From: Gibbula magus
Lineage: Eukaryota; Mollusca; Gastropoda; Trochida; Trochidae
Assembly (NCBI GenBank): GCA_936450465.1
Contig: OW388296.1
Location: 56,472,431-56,536,430 of the forward strand
DNA length: 64,000 nt
Direction: 5' to 3'
Position numbers and translations under genes: made by a program. This document shows positions 8,901 to 21,699 of the stretch, one piece after another. The notes under the pieces are model-generated. The model had not been told where the DNA came from. It saw nothing but the letters and a program-made list of their open reading frames with translations, and did no database searches. Position 1 is the stretch's first letter; the number at the start of each line of letters is the position of its first letter.

Positions 8901-11900
8901 ACTGCATTTGTATATTGTATTTCTTGTAGATGGGCCGTTGGCCTCATTACAGATAAACTACTTTGAGAGCAACATCGTACGTCACATATGCCAGACAAGC
9001 AAACAATCGGCAACAAAAGACAATTACATCTAAATTAAATTACACTATAAATTATACTTAAATGTAGTTAATCGTAATAATAATATGCCCTTACGAAGCA
9101 AATTGTACAAGCTCAACGTGTTGGATATTGACATGTGGGGTATATCATAGTTTACAGTCTCCAAAGAACTTAATATACGAATCTATTACGTTTAATTGAT
9201 CATGCTTCTTCAAAGAGTTCCATATACACATAGCCAATTAAACGATTCTTCTAGTAAGTACCTACTGTTTGCCCAGACCAAGATCACATTCAAGTAATGG
9301 CCCCTTAGGCAAAATATCATCTACTTTATCTCTCCGAAATGCGGTAAATTATCTTGAATGTCTTTGTCCTAATATTAATGTTACAGTGTTAGGATGTTTT
9401 GATTAAGGTGACTTAAAAAGACTTGAGACTGATTTCAAAGTTCAAATGGTTTTGCCATTATATCATATACTTCTCCTTCATCAAGATAGAGGTATCCCAT
9501 TTTGTTCACGCTTCACATGAGTCGTTATCCAGAAAATCGTCCTGTTCCTAATGCATGTCACTTCAAATGCCCTTCAAAGACTAGATCATCTTTCTTGCTA
9601 GAATAAAAACCTGAAAAATTCTTTCAACTAAGTTGTTTGCTTCTAGGGCTTCATATTCTTAGAGTTTTATTTTCATTTTAGGTTTTCCGCTCATATATCC
9701 AACAGTGGTCAAAGCAAATGCCTCAAAATAGCAACAGGCACATCAATGTATTCTCCTTTGTATAAATAAAACAATGCACTTTTATGAAAGCAGAGTATGA
9801 AGTTTCAGAAATACACCCTAAGACCGGACAATAGCAACATTTTTACAGTTACTGCATTAGGCGTGATTTTCTAAAAATCACAAAATATAACCTTGATATT
9901 ATGGTTGACTTGTGCATACATTTTCACGAAGCTAACATTTATTTGGGGAGATATCCCTTTCACTTCATATTCCAGGGAACCCACTACAAAACATAATTTA
10001 TTTGTAGGTCTAACCTACAAAAGGCACATAACAGGATCATGGATGACATTTGTGACATGTCGTTGATGGGAGAATTGTTAGGGGTTATGAACATGAAGTC
10101 AAATGGGGATATAAACCATACTAAATGCAGATCTACACATCATGGTGATTATAAAGAACGATTATTTGAAAGATTTAACTTATTGCTGTCGAACCGCTGT
10201 TTCTGAGATCTTCCTTGCCTCGTTTACATTGCAAGTCGGCGTTTGAACATTTGAACTCTACATGAACATGAACTCTATCAATTACAAGTTTTTGAGAATT
10301 CCGTTTTAACTATGAATGACTCACTTTGCCATTGATGATAAAGGGTAGATCATTCGAAATGAAATCATCAATCATCGGTTGTTACACCACAGGGATGCAT
10401 GTAAAACATTGTTTTTGCCATTGGGGATACAATATTACAAATCGGATTCATGGCAACTCGCGCAGTGTAAGACCGTGTATCTCGTGTATCACGTTAATGA
10501 ACAAATTACTGAATGTCAGGATATTTCTTTTTATTCTAGTGCCGTATATGTGCAGCTCTGAGCAGAGAAAAAGAGTCACACTTTTTGTAGCATATAAAGC
10601 AATACAAATAAAAAAAAGGTATTGGTGAAATGTACCACACGTGTTAAATCAAAATCTGAATGCAAATAAATGAATGAAACTGAACATACTTGCAGAGTGT
10701 ACATGTACATATCTGCAATGTTTGATGAACCCAATGGTAGATTTACATTTACAATGTCACTGGACGGGGTCATTGTTTTGAGTACCACCCATGGCTGCCA
10801 ACACTGCCGCAGTAATTGTTGCATGTGCTGTGTGACACGGCGGATTGTTGTCACTGGAAGGTTTTCTGCCTAGGGTCTGGCAATGTCTAGTGTTGACCTG
10901 GACCTTCCATAGAGGTTCCGATCAGTACTGCCAACAAAGAGTGGTCACACCATGTACCTAGAACAGCGCCCTCTCTCGGAAACGCTTCTATATGAAACCC
11001 ATTTTGTTTTTATCAAACATTGCTGATTGGTATAGTATATTGTCTTCAATTTCATTAATATATGTTCATTCTCTTTTCTCTCACCAGTTTGAAGGAAATA
11101 TTATTGTTATCTATAGATATCTATAGGATAAATTGTAAATGATACACATTAAACAAGGAGAGACAATTTCTTATCGTATCTTTAAGACACTAGAGGAATT
11201 GCATGAGGGTCAGGTTAAAAATTTAGCTAAACAATCTTTCATTGACCCTGTACATGTATTACATGACTGTTATGAACGGTTACAACCAGGCCGTCCATAT
11301 TCCATTTGTGCCATTGTCAATTTCTCTATTGAATAGGCCTCATTGTTGAATTAATGTTCTAATCGTCACACTTTTCTTGTTTCCATGTATTTATTTTATA
11401 CGAATATGTATAATTGTGTATGTATGCTCACTCTGATGTTAAACAAACCCCTATTTGACAATAAAAGATTACCTTATCTTATGTTTTCTTATAAATTTCT
11501 AAAAGTTATCGTTATTTTTTAAAATAACATTAGAACATTGCATCTAAACGCCTCAAGTAGTTTATTCATTCAGCTTGCCACACGTTTCATTTCTTACAAC
11601 AATTGACAAGGTCAAATTTATTGTCTGGTCACAAGGTGCAGAACTACCTTTCTGACATTTAGAATTTTAGATAATTGAAAACAATGCATAAAATGTATAC
11701 TTGTTATAAACAATACAATGCATTAGATGCTGATGTGATTTCACAATATACAAACAAATGAAAATCTCTTGTCAATAGAATGCGTTTTACATCAAAGAAG
11801 ATGTACACGTTGCTACGTACAGAGTTTGCAAAATACAAATCAGTGTATTTCTCTGTTCAAGTGTCAGGACCCATCTAAAGATGTTTCCCTTAGAACATTG

Positions 11901-12545
11901 AAAATACGCATCTTAAACCAACAATTCCTCTAACAACAACTGTTTAAATACATGTATAAACATGTAAACGTAAATAACGATTAGACCAATATCAGTTTCC
12001 CCCGTTAATAATGTTTGCTTTTTAGTATTTTTTTAATATTTTTATTTATATATCTGACTTACATTGAAACATAGATAAGCTTGGGTTCGCTATAACTGTA
12101 TGTTAAAGCTGAAAGTAGTAAATAGCAATTCTATTCCAGTTATTCCGCAGTATTATTCCTCACAGTATTGATTTGGACACATCTCAAATGAATTATTGAT
12201 CTATCTAATGCAGTGTAGCAATACCTGATAATGACTTTAGGCAAAGGGCTATAAGTGTATGCATATAACATAGTAATGTCACACTATATTTAATGTGGTG
12301 TCGTCCTGTATATCCTCTATCAGTTTTCATCTATATCCAAATGTTAATTGCTGTGTCCTGAACTCATTGGACAATGTGTAATATGATTTATATAGTATTG
12401 CAAGATGAGAATACTATGGCAAACTAATTAATGAAAGGATGTACACTACATATACGAAACAATGATCAGTTATGTTAATAGTTGTTGGTTGTATTGCCAA
12501 GAACAACCAAACATATTAATGAAGTACTGTAAGTTCCGGAGTTTA
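8901..12545. other. Intergenic or intronic AT-rich sequence
   Basis: Apart from the residual LINE 3' UTR-like segment to about 8,960 and one unassigned ORF at 11.1 kb, I see no gene, tRNA, tandem repeat or recognisable transposon. Open frames at 10.3-10.9 kb overlap on both strands and have no motif. Confidence 0.45.
11139..11336 (+). CDS. Unassigned 65-codon open frame
   Basis: The frame starts with ATG and reads as a balanced soluble peptide (for example TLEELHEGQVKNLAKQSF and ERLQPGRPYS), without the low complexity typical of chance AT-rich frames. It ends in TAG followed by GGCCTCATTG, a phrase like the LINE 3' UTR at 8.93 kb, so it may be the end of a retrotransposon protein. I recognise no domain. 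No canonical acceptor is obvious just upstream. It may be chance, an exon, or transposon debris. Confidence 0.2.
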   Translation: MIHIKQGETISYRIFKTLEELHEGQVKNLAKQSFIDPVHVLHDCYERLQPGRPYSICAIVNFSIE

Positions 12546-12618
12546 TTATCCCCCGCCAACATAGTCACTGTTATTCAACAACTATTCTTCAATAAATTTT
12601 CCTAAAGGCGGGGGATAT
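12546..12618. repeat. Fold-back of Helentron-like ends
   Basis: TATCCCCCGCC at about 12,547 is the exact inverse of GGCGGGGGATA at about 12,607, separated by about 50 AT-rich bases. Both words match the two ends of the H2-type element at 7.3-8.8 kb. This looks like an internally deleted element that kept little more than its termini. Confidence 0.5.
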
Positions 12619-12619
12619 G

Positions 12620-15600
12620 GCCGTCTGCTTGTTAAACTTCAAAACAGAAATTCCCCATTAAAAAAACCTAATTGATTATATTAGTTTTTGATTTGATTAA
12701 GATATGGACGCATTCTATAATAAATAAAATTTACCAGAATCTTGATACATGGATATGCTAGCATGTACAAAATCACCATAACATGTGGAGTTTAGTTTCT
12801 TTATTCGACACTATGATGCATTTATGACGTCATGAAAATATTTTCATGACCAAGTGAGTTCTTAATAGGAGGGGATTTTTTTAATTTATAAAGTCTTATA
12901 AATCCTATGGTGATGAAACACAATGAGTAACTGGATGTCTATTAAGTGAGAAGCATTTTTCTAAATTTAACAGTTGCCTGTTAATGAATAAATTCATTCA
13001 TAGTTAGTGAATATAAATGTTTTTGTCATGTCTTTTTCGTATATGACGTCAATTTTATGATGTTATTTAATTGTTTGCTGTATTTGTATCTATTGTGACA
13101 TCTATAAATGTTGATGTTATAGATTAATCGCCATTCCAAAATTAGAAGGGTCTACAATGTAGATATCCCAAAATAAACTTTCTACTGTGGAAGGCAGTTT
13201 TGGTTAATAAGGGTGCTGATAGATACAATATTTCAAATATATATATATTTCACTATAACAAATTATGAGGCACAGAATAATCTTGGAGAACATTATGAAT
13301 GACGCAAACATATATGCATGAGCATTCCTTGCAATAAAGATGGTGACTACCAACAAAACGAGCTCTCCTTCATTCAACACTCTCACTATGTTTTATTGCT
13401 GTTCGTAATCCCCTTGTTGCTCTGTTTGCATCATCAATCAAACAGTGACACTGACCATAGTGTGAAGATCCATCACTGACACTGTATGCGGATTTGTATG
13501 TTCCTGTGGGAAGATTATTCATTTCACCATGAATCAGAGTTTTGATCAGTGGTCGTTGGTTTAGAGTTATTTACCAACTATTTTCGCTCAGTGCACGTGA
13601 CCTGACAATAAGAACTTCATGTACGAATGGTAACGGCAACGTCGTCACATTCGTATTCCTTGTAGGATACACCATACAAACATAATGCTCAGTTTCGAAG
13701 TCGGACACCACCAACGAGAGATGAAGTAATTTTGGTTGAACCGAAATTTGAGGGTATATTCTTATTGTGAATGCATGTTCTGGTTTAATGATTCATTTCC
13801 ATACAAAGCTCATTGTAAAATTGTGAGCATTTTGTAGAACTTTAAAATTGCTTCCAACTTAATTTTATTAATATACATGTAGCTCCTTGTCGTTACATAA
13901 CGCTTGTCAAACCTTGAAAACAACAGTGTTTTCATTCTAGGACAGCATAGAATGCAACGTTTTCCTCTTTGGTTTGTCCTCACGCTACCACATGGTATGA
14001 TTGATTGTCAGTACGAAAGTTTTCAAGTTTTCACATGTCCTCAAATGATTAAGAACAATTATGTTAACATGGTTATACATTCACATGTCTTTAAATGATT
14101 TAGGTGTTTTACATTCTTAATGTTCCACAGACATATGAGAGTAGATGAAAAGCAATTTGCATTGTCACGGTATGATGCAACTAATTTTGAATTAAGTATA
14201 CAGATACAAATTATCAGGAATAAACATAATGATATTGATAATTCAAGTATAGGTTATACGACGATGAGTAGTGTCCATTAACAAATTACTCTTCTACTGA
14301 TAATGTTTTGATGATCAATATTGTTGTGAAGGAACACTCTTGTTGAATATCAAAAGATGAAGATTTGCTATTCTACCCACGATTCTACAATAGATAATTA
14401 ATCCTTTATCCCTTATATCCGAGTGGTGAAGAAAGAGTTACTCATGTATAAGTTCATTGTAAATATAAGCTACATCAAGTAATATTTATTTGAATGATCA
14501 ATTTTTCAACCTCTCTTTTAAAAATAGTATTAAGTATTCCGTTTCCTGTTTACACATAATCAGTATTGCGTTTGACAATCATTTGGAGTCGTACAGTGAT
14601 TTACATATGACATCAAAGTTGATAGATCTGTCCTACCTAGAAACGATTCACTTTAATAACTCAAATCACAATACTCTGCCTCCCTTGATAGTAAATGTTT
14701 TAGAACATACATAAATTAACATTCATCTTCCATGATGTCTGGGAATCCTTAATGGTAGTATGTCGATTATCAATGGAGTGGTATATGTTGGTTCCCATCT
14801 ATTTCACTCGCCGCTGATGGCTGCAATATTGCTTACTCACTCATCTATTTAAATTAGTTTTTAAACTCAGATCCCACTCCTCATTGTTGGAATCAAATAG
14901 TATATTATCATATGATAAAACAAAATATATGTGGTATAATAATACATGACTAAAACATCAGGAAATGCTTCAATTACCTGATAATAACTACTGCGCTATT
15001 CGTTCACTTGGTGTAATTCTTCCACAAAAACAGACGAAATTATTATCAGTTTTGAATTAAGATACATCCGCATCTTTTCTCAAATTGCCACTTCAAATGA
15101 ATACACTAAACAATTAGTACACCAACTGTCAATTAAAATCGTTATTCAAAAGGTATAATAGAACCAATTGAATGTCGTTTCAAGTTTACTGTTAATTCTA
15201 AGTTGGGTCAAATTTACATTGCGGTTAACATTGTTACTTCGCGAACAATTTAAGTGAATGCAAAGTAGGTGAGGGACGTTAGGCAATCCAATTGTTGTAG
15301 TGCTCGTACAAGCAATAATGCCGAACAATACTCAAAGGAAATTACTAATTTAAAGTCGAGTCAGTTGTTTGAAAGAAATGATGTGAGCTATCACCAATAG
15401 TCTAAAGGGATCGCACGTCTTTGACCATAAGGAACGCATTCATACGTGTTTTACACATTAATCATGCAAATGAATTCAGTTTTTAAGGAATGCTTGTTCT
15501 TTCGATAACTATAGACATCTTTCAATTTACCCTTTTGAAAACAATATCTTTTAAAACAGAACTGAAATTATCAAACTTACATGTTAGGGATTGTGAAATT

Positions 15601-16160
15601 TTACCAAATTAAGTTAATTGACTCCTTGAACACAATGGTACTAGAGGAAAATGGCCCATTTTGAAACATGGTATTTATTGTCTTATTTGATTCTATAGAT
15701 TGCCATTAGACGATTGACAAGAAGAGCACTGTAGGGAGAATAGTGACCCTACTAGTACATTTACTGCAGTACATTGTGTTTATTTTCTTTCATGAGTACG
15801 TGCTGTGAGTAGTTTGTAAATCCATGCACTTCTGAGGTCTCAATGATCTACGGAAAGTATCATTGAATGTTGTACTGCAAACTGAAATTCAAGTCACAAT
15901 CTGTCTATGTTATTGTCTTATTGAATCAACATGGCAAAGAATTTGAAATACCAAATTTCCTTTAAATCTCAGCGGCTGAAAATGATACTATCCACTTGGT
16001 TGGCAAAGCATGGAATTGGAAAATATATTATAAACCACAGCTACAAAGGATACATAAATAGAGTGAGCAAAAGTTTAGTCAATGTAAAGAAATTATGAAC
16101 TGGGTCGTTAAATATACATTGAATCTTTAAACTGATATTATTTAAAAAGAATATTACTTA
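12620..16160. other. Intergenic or intronic AT-rich sequence
   Basis: No gene is recognised. A perfect 20-bp palindrome, TCATGAAAATATTTTCATGA, lies at 12,830-12,849. A SINE tail fragment is listed separately at 14.8 kb. The 74-codon frame at 14,490-14,714 and the frame at 13,904-14,098 carry no recognisable motif and no convincing splice context. Confidence 0.45.
14805..14845 (+). mobile_element. Decayed SINE tail fragment
   Basis: CTCGCCGCTGATGGCTGCAATATTGC followed by TTACTCACTCATC resembles the insert at 7.19-7.25 kb (AGCCGCTAATGGCTGTAATACTGCC ... ACTCACTCACTC) with the middle deleted. Only about 40 bp remains. Confidence 0.4.
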
Positions 16161-16164
16161 AGTA

Positions 16165-17145
16165 ATATAATAATAATAATAATTAAAATAATAATAATAA
16201 TAATTATAGTCGCAAGCGACGATAACAAAATGAGGATTCAGCGCATACATGATTTCAATTATTTGAAATACAATGAACTAAGACATCTTTCCAATGTAAT
16301 TGCGCATCTTTTAAATCAAGTTGGAAGTTTTTAGCATGTCCCTAGAAATATTGATACCCAATATGTACATGTCAAATCAAAGAATTGTATAGAAAATCAA
16401 CATGGCGGCTAAACCACTAGAGCTACAACTTCGTCATGATTTACCTTTTTGCTCATATTGTAAGTGCGCATCTTTTGAAAACAGTTTAAAGACTATGTGG
16501 ATTTTGAAAAATTTCTCCATCTTAAAGTTTTTCTTTATTATGACCAAAAATTACTGTTTGCGAGCGAGTTTATCATTGTTTTATAAAGACCATATTCCTG
16601 TCTTACTGTCCCGAAAAAATCAAAAGTCATTTTGAATAAAGTATTATGAGTATGCTAATTTAATAAGCAAACTTTAATATACAATGTTTCAGATACATAA
16701 TGTGAGAATTCAGGTCTTAAATGCTGTTATCTTCAGAGGAGATAGTCTTTAAAGATGCATGGGGTCAGAAACGGTGAAAAACAGCTTAAAATTAATATGG
16801 CGGCTAAACCACGTGACCTACAATTTCGCCATGATTTACATTTTTGCTCACATGGTTATTGCGCATCTTTTAAAAAAGTTTCAAGTGTCTAAGTGCACTT
16901 TGAGAATTTTTCTCACGTCAAAAATTTACATTTGGATTCGAATTGGACCTCTAACGGCTGGGGCGATATGGCCCAAAAGGTACGAGTTCTATTCCACATT
17001 AAGGGCTATCAGCATGTAAAACTTGGTTGCATTTGCTTCAGCCGTTTGGCCTGAATCTTGCGGACAACTATCTTGAATTAATAAAAAGAAAAAGAAACAC
17101 GTCAATAACAATAATGATTCAGCAACATTGCTGAATCATTAATAA
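16165..17145 (+). mobile_element. Composite dispersed element with internal direct repeats
   Basis: The segment starts beside an (AAT)n microsatellite (16,169-16,205) with the hairpin GTCGCAAGCGAC. Three related blocks follow at about 16,240-16,360, 16,395-16,580 and 16,790-16,930. They share ATGGCGGCTAAACCAC, CATGATTTAC, TTTTTGCTCA and TTGCGCATCTTTT. The far end has a perfect stem-loop AATGATTCAGCAA-CATT-GCTGAATCATT at about 17,113. Hairpins at both ends with a repeated core resemble the H1/H2 architecture, but the sequence is a different family. The open frames inside (16,402-16,635 and 16,759-17,019) are two copies of the same repeat read in different frames, so I do not call them genes. 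Confidence 0.45.
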
Positions 17146-20100
17146 TAATTGGAAAGAACGTATTTCATCATGTCATAATAATTTTAGAATACCGACTGAG
17201 CCATGAAAGCTAGATGTCATGAATGAAAATGAAACTGTGACAGTCTCTTATACGATTGAGGCACCAAAGTGACAGAGCTCAGACATTTTTAATGTGAAAA
17301 TGGTTATGTAACGTAAAAGGATAATGGTTTAGTGTTCCGGTGAAATTTATGAAAGGTTTTAAGCATCTAATGGTTCTATTATTTATTGGCATCATCTTAT
17401 GCCGGTTGATGTAATAGTGCAGTAAATGTATAAAATTAGGGTTATTAATGTTTAAAAGGTCTTTAAAGGATTTTTTTGTACCTTTGAAAACTTGTTCAAA
17501 ACTTTTGCATTGAAATTCTAAACTTTCCCCACGATACCCACAAATTTCTTTTGATGATTCTAACAAAATCATGCAACGGTATTGAATTATGGAATATTAT
17601 ATTCAGAGTGGCCATTGATTTTTAAATTATGCTTTATCGACACAATGCCACCATATTGCAATATTTCTTTTTCAGAAAATGTTTAATAAAAAATAAAGAA
17701 AAATTGTTGAATGAAAATGCACTTAACTATTGTAAGTAAAAACACCAAGTGAGAATACACTTTATTACTAAAGTCACATTACCCGAGAGAATACAATAGT
17801 CAACTAAAAGTAAAGAAATTAAGTGGGAATGCACTTTACAACTGAAAGTAAAAGAATATTTCAAATGGAAATTGTCATGCTATCAAATCTACCGTTGCTG
17901 CACAACACTCAAACTACGAACACTGACAAAACCACTCTTTTATACACGAAAGTAAAACCGAGTACATTGATAATTGATCACTGTTTCTCTTTATGTAAGA
18001 CTCTGAAGTCCCTTGGCGCTGATAACAAAGAGAACCAGGTTTCATGCTCTGTCAGGTTAACGACTCCTGGGATTTAATGTTATCAGGAATCTACTCTTCA
18101 GAGAAAACTCTATCAAAACTGTGCTCGATTATTATAAAATGGAGATGTGAAAAGCGTCTCTCGAATGAACGTACTGTCAGTATCAGTAAGAGAAGTTATT
18201 AAACATGAAACTGTGCAACACTCCATTTTAAAGGTTATCTTTATTTCTGCTTTGAGGTGTCATATTTAAAACTTGACAGTCGAATTTGATTACACATAGA
18301 TTGTTTTGTACATCAATAATGCCATTGCTATAACATTCAATTATGTTAAATACATCATTACGTGTTATATATTGCATAAATTACAATTACATGCATGTCA
18401 TATTGGTGTACAAAAAAACAAAATTTCCCTCTTCATCTAAAAACAAAAGAGTAAAACCTCCAAAGAAAAAAGACAATACAATTAAATACCATTTGCACTG
18501 TGATCTGCAGAATTGGTAGACAAAAGAGGCTATATTAGAATGTAAAGGACATGTGGTTAGTTCAAAATACTTACAAGATCACATATATCTATCAGTTGAG
18601 GTAACGATGGCTTCATTCATGACCCAATGTTCTTAATTACATCCAGTGCAATGGTAGATCAGCGTATATCTATGTGTGAATTACACATTCCACAACATGA
18701 TATCACAGCTTGTATCAGTGGTGTAATTAGGCAAAATGAAATAAATGATTACATTATTAAACAAATTCTTTCTTTCGCAAATGTTATCTGTCATCTTGAT
18801 AAAAAAAAGGGGCAAATATTGCATTTTAAGATCATTCACTATGAATCAGCGATACACGTAACATGTAACTAATGTTTGATTCTAGATTCTGTTATAGAAC
18901 ATCAGATTAATTGACCCTCCCAAACACACATGAACAAGGGTAGTTTTACCTTTAAAGCAGGTAAGGTATCCTCAAATCTTTTTGAAATAATATCCCATTC
19001 TGTTTATTAAATTAAAACAAGATTACAAATCACACTATCACCTATCAAGGTTAACTCCTAAAAAGTGATAGAACTATCCATAAGCAAGAATCTCATTGCA
19101 AAGACAATCAATATACAAAGAAACAAGTAATAGAGTTTGATTATACTACCAATATACACATACATACATACACACACGTATTCCGAGCTGAAAGCAACTC
19201 CCCAGGCGAGTGGAAGCTCTCTCATGGGGATTTGAATCGATTAATGTAAGCAACATCAACTTCAGTTTCGTCTCCTTAGTAGACAGACACGTTTTCCTCA
19301 GTGCACCACTGACAATTGGGGATGAGCTTCAATTAGAAAATGCCTGTAAATAGATTCCCCTATGAAACGTATGTTAGTTGAGATGGACTTTATGGGAACA
19401 CATTTTGAAATTTTATCGTAAGGACTGACCGATAACTAAGTTTCAAAATGAATAGATTTTCCAATTCTTCAGTACATCAATCTAATAATGTAAGATAAAC
19501 ATTACAAAATGTATTCATTCAACTAGCTCTGAATTCAGTCTTTCCAAACGTTTTGTTTTATAGTTATTATTTTATTGTTTATATTCATTATTGGTCTTAT
19601 TACTCTTTCACGTGAAACCTTAGTGTACATGTGAAAGTTTACCCAGCGGCTGCACAATAACAGGGACGAATCAAACACGGCCTCCAGTTTAGGTGATTGA
19701 TGAACCCTTATAAATGCTTTTTGAAGGGGCAATTGACAATGGAGGATTTCTGCTAGAGGCATGCATGACAATGGAAACGTGGTTGCTAAGATGTTTGTAG
19801 ACGCATGGGTCTGTATCACTGTCGATGTGAAAATGGATAAATTCCCTGACATTTAAAAAATAATAATGATAAATTGACACCTGTATATCGCTAAAATCCC
19901 ATCAGTATCACTGTTATAAAGAGCGTTGAGAGAATGCAGGTAACCCGTTAGATTTTATATATAAAACTTTTAATGATTTAAAAAGTACAATTGGTCAACG
20001 TTGGCAACCATAACTAGACGCCTACCAGTCTTTTTCCTTTTCGGACTTTACATACTGACACCAGCATAGGCTTGCAGATATTTGTCATGATGTTGAATGT

Positions 20101-21350
20101 AAAGACACTTTTTTTGTCACATGTCACTTGTGAAATGCAATAATATACTGAACTGATGAACTGCTAGACATTGTAACCATGTATCAAGAGCTCTGGAAGA
20201 TTAAGTTGGGAATATATGTCATTATGATAGTAGAGAGATATAATGTAAATATATTAATAACTAGGATTGACGAGTCAATACTTAGGTATTTAAGACTTGT
20301 GCTTGACCTTGAACCTTGAAAGTATGATGCATGAGTGATGCCAGATAAACATGTGATTTATTAATATTAATATAAAGGATAATCTATGAAAAATGATCTG
20401 AGAAAAAAAATGTCAGTAGCAAAGTGTTCAATTAACAATACTTAATGTTTATAAAATACAGAGATATGACGAGCAATAGACCATATATTCTGTTCATGTG
20501 TCTTGTAACTATAAGGACATGTGTCAGGCAAAATTTTAAATTGTAAAAAAATAACCTTTTTTTGTTTTTCATACATTCAAATCTAAACGTGTCAGTTGGT
20601 AGATATTGTGGTTGAGACCAACTATCGATTCTCCAATCATGAGAGTTATCATTGGTTTTAAGTGGAAGATGTTTCACTATCATACAGCATTAGTACTTAA
20701 TTCATCAATACCGCATCTATAAAATATTTGAATATTTTCCGATTTATCGCTATAATCGCGGCCCCATCCCTCGTGAGCCTCATTCAAATGTAGGACAAAG
20801 AATGTCAACAATCACGCATTCGAGCCTGACATGTTTTTTAAGTTTGAAAATCAAGATTATAATATAAATTGGAGACCATTCCATTTTAGTTCCTGTATTG
20901 GCAATTAAAGATTTAAACAGATGTGAGAACATCTGTGAAAGTAGTAAAATGTTTTCATGACCATGCAAAACAAGCAGTTTCAAACAATAGATTCTATGTC
21001 TATACCCTCTTTGAGTAAAATACAGGTGGGTAATATTGAAAAGTCTTATATGCTATAAAGGGGCCCTTCTCAGATGTAAATAACCATTTTGATCGAGCGA
21101 AGGCGCTGCCATTTTGGATCTCCGAAATGTTTGCGAAATTGAATGAAAACTTCACGTGACAACTAAACGCGTTCTGATTGGCTGCGTTCATACAACTTGT
21201 TGCATGAAAATAGTGCAAGTCCTATTCCTTGCAACTCGTGTCCCACATGTTGTGTCCAACTAACATAGGACAGACTCAGGGGATCACAAGGTCGAATTTT
21301 GTTTCAAGCCACATATTTTATGCGACAAATTGCACCGTGTGAACGCGCCT
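17146..21350. other. Intergenic or intronic AT-rich sequence
   Basis: No gene, RNA or defined transposon is recognised. A short (ACAT)n/(AC)n tract lies at about 19,157-19,178. The 81-codon frame at 18,627-18,872 (start SSAMVDQRISMCELHIPQ) reads plausibly but has no recognised domain and no good splice sites. The 105-codon minus frame at 19,535-19,852 also lacks motifs. GTGTGAACGCGCC near 21,338 resembles transposon termini seen in some hAT elements, but no partner end was found. Confidence 0.4.
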
Positions 21351-21354
21351 TTAG

Positions 21355-21690
21355 ACAGACAGTGTGTGAGAATAGTTTCTCTATGTTATCAGCAACGTAG
21401 GACACCCTCGGGAGAATTTTTAAATATCCAGGGTATTACTCTCTTTAAATTGATAATTGGTTGTGTCAATGTGGGTAGTTTGACTGACGTGATGTTGAAT
21501 TATGTTTGAAAGCATGGCAGTGTTGATTTCAACATACTTTACTTATACTAGAAGGAGACCGGTAATGGCAATTCTTGTTTCACTTAAAATATATGTAAAT
21601 GTATCAGTGTTGTATATAGACCTCGCATTAATGGTCATATATGTTATTGTAATGTTTAATGTACATATAATGAAATGGATTTACGAAATA
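21355..21690 (+). repeat. Dispersed repeat R1, copy B
   Basis: This is the partner of 575-900, in the same orientation and order: GAGAATAGTTT, TTGATAATTGGTTGTGT, TTTGAAAGCATGGCAGT, CCTCGCATTAATGG. Compared with copy A it has an extra short insert around 21,550. The open frame FESMAVLIST ... LALMVIYVIVMF stays in register with copy A despite the indel. Confidence 0.6.
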
Positions 21691-21699
21691 TAAGTAAGT

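Noticed and set aside
16402..17019. Two open frames (77 and 86 codons) with similar starts
   Set aside because: They are direct repeats of the same element read in different frames, with no conserved peptide.
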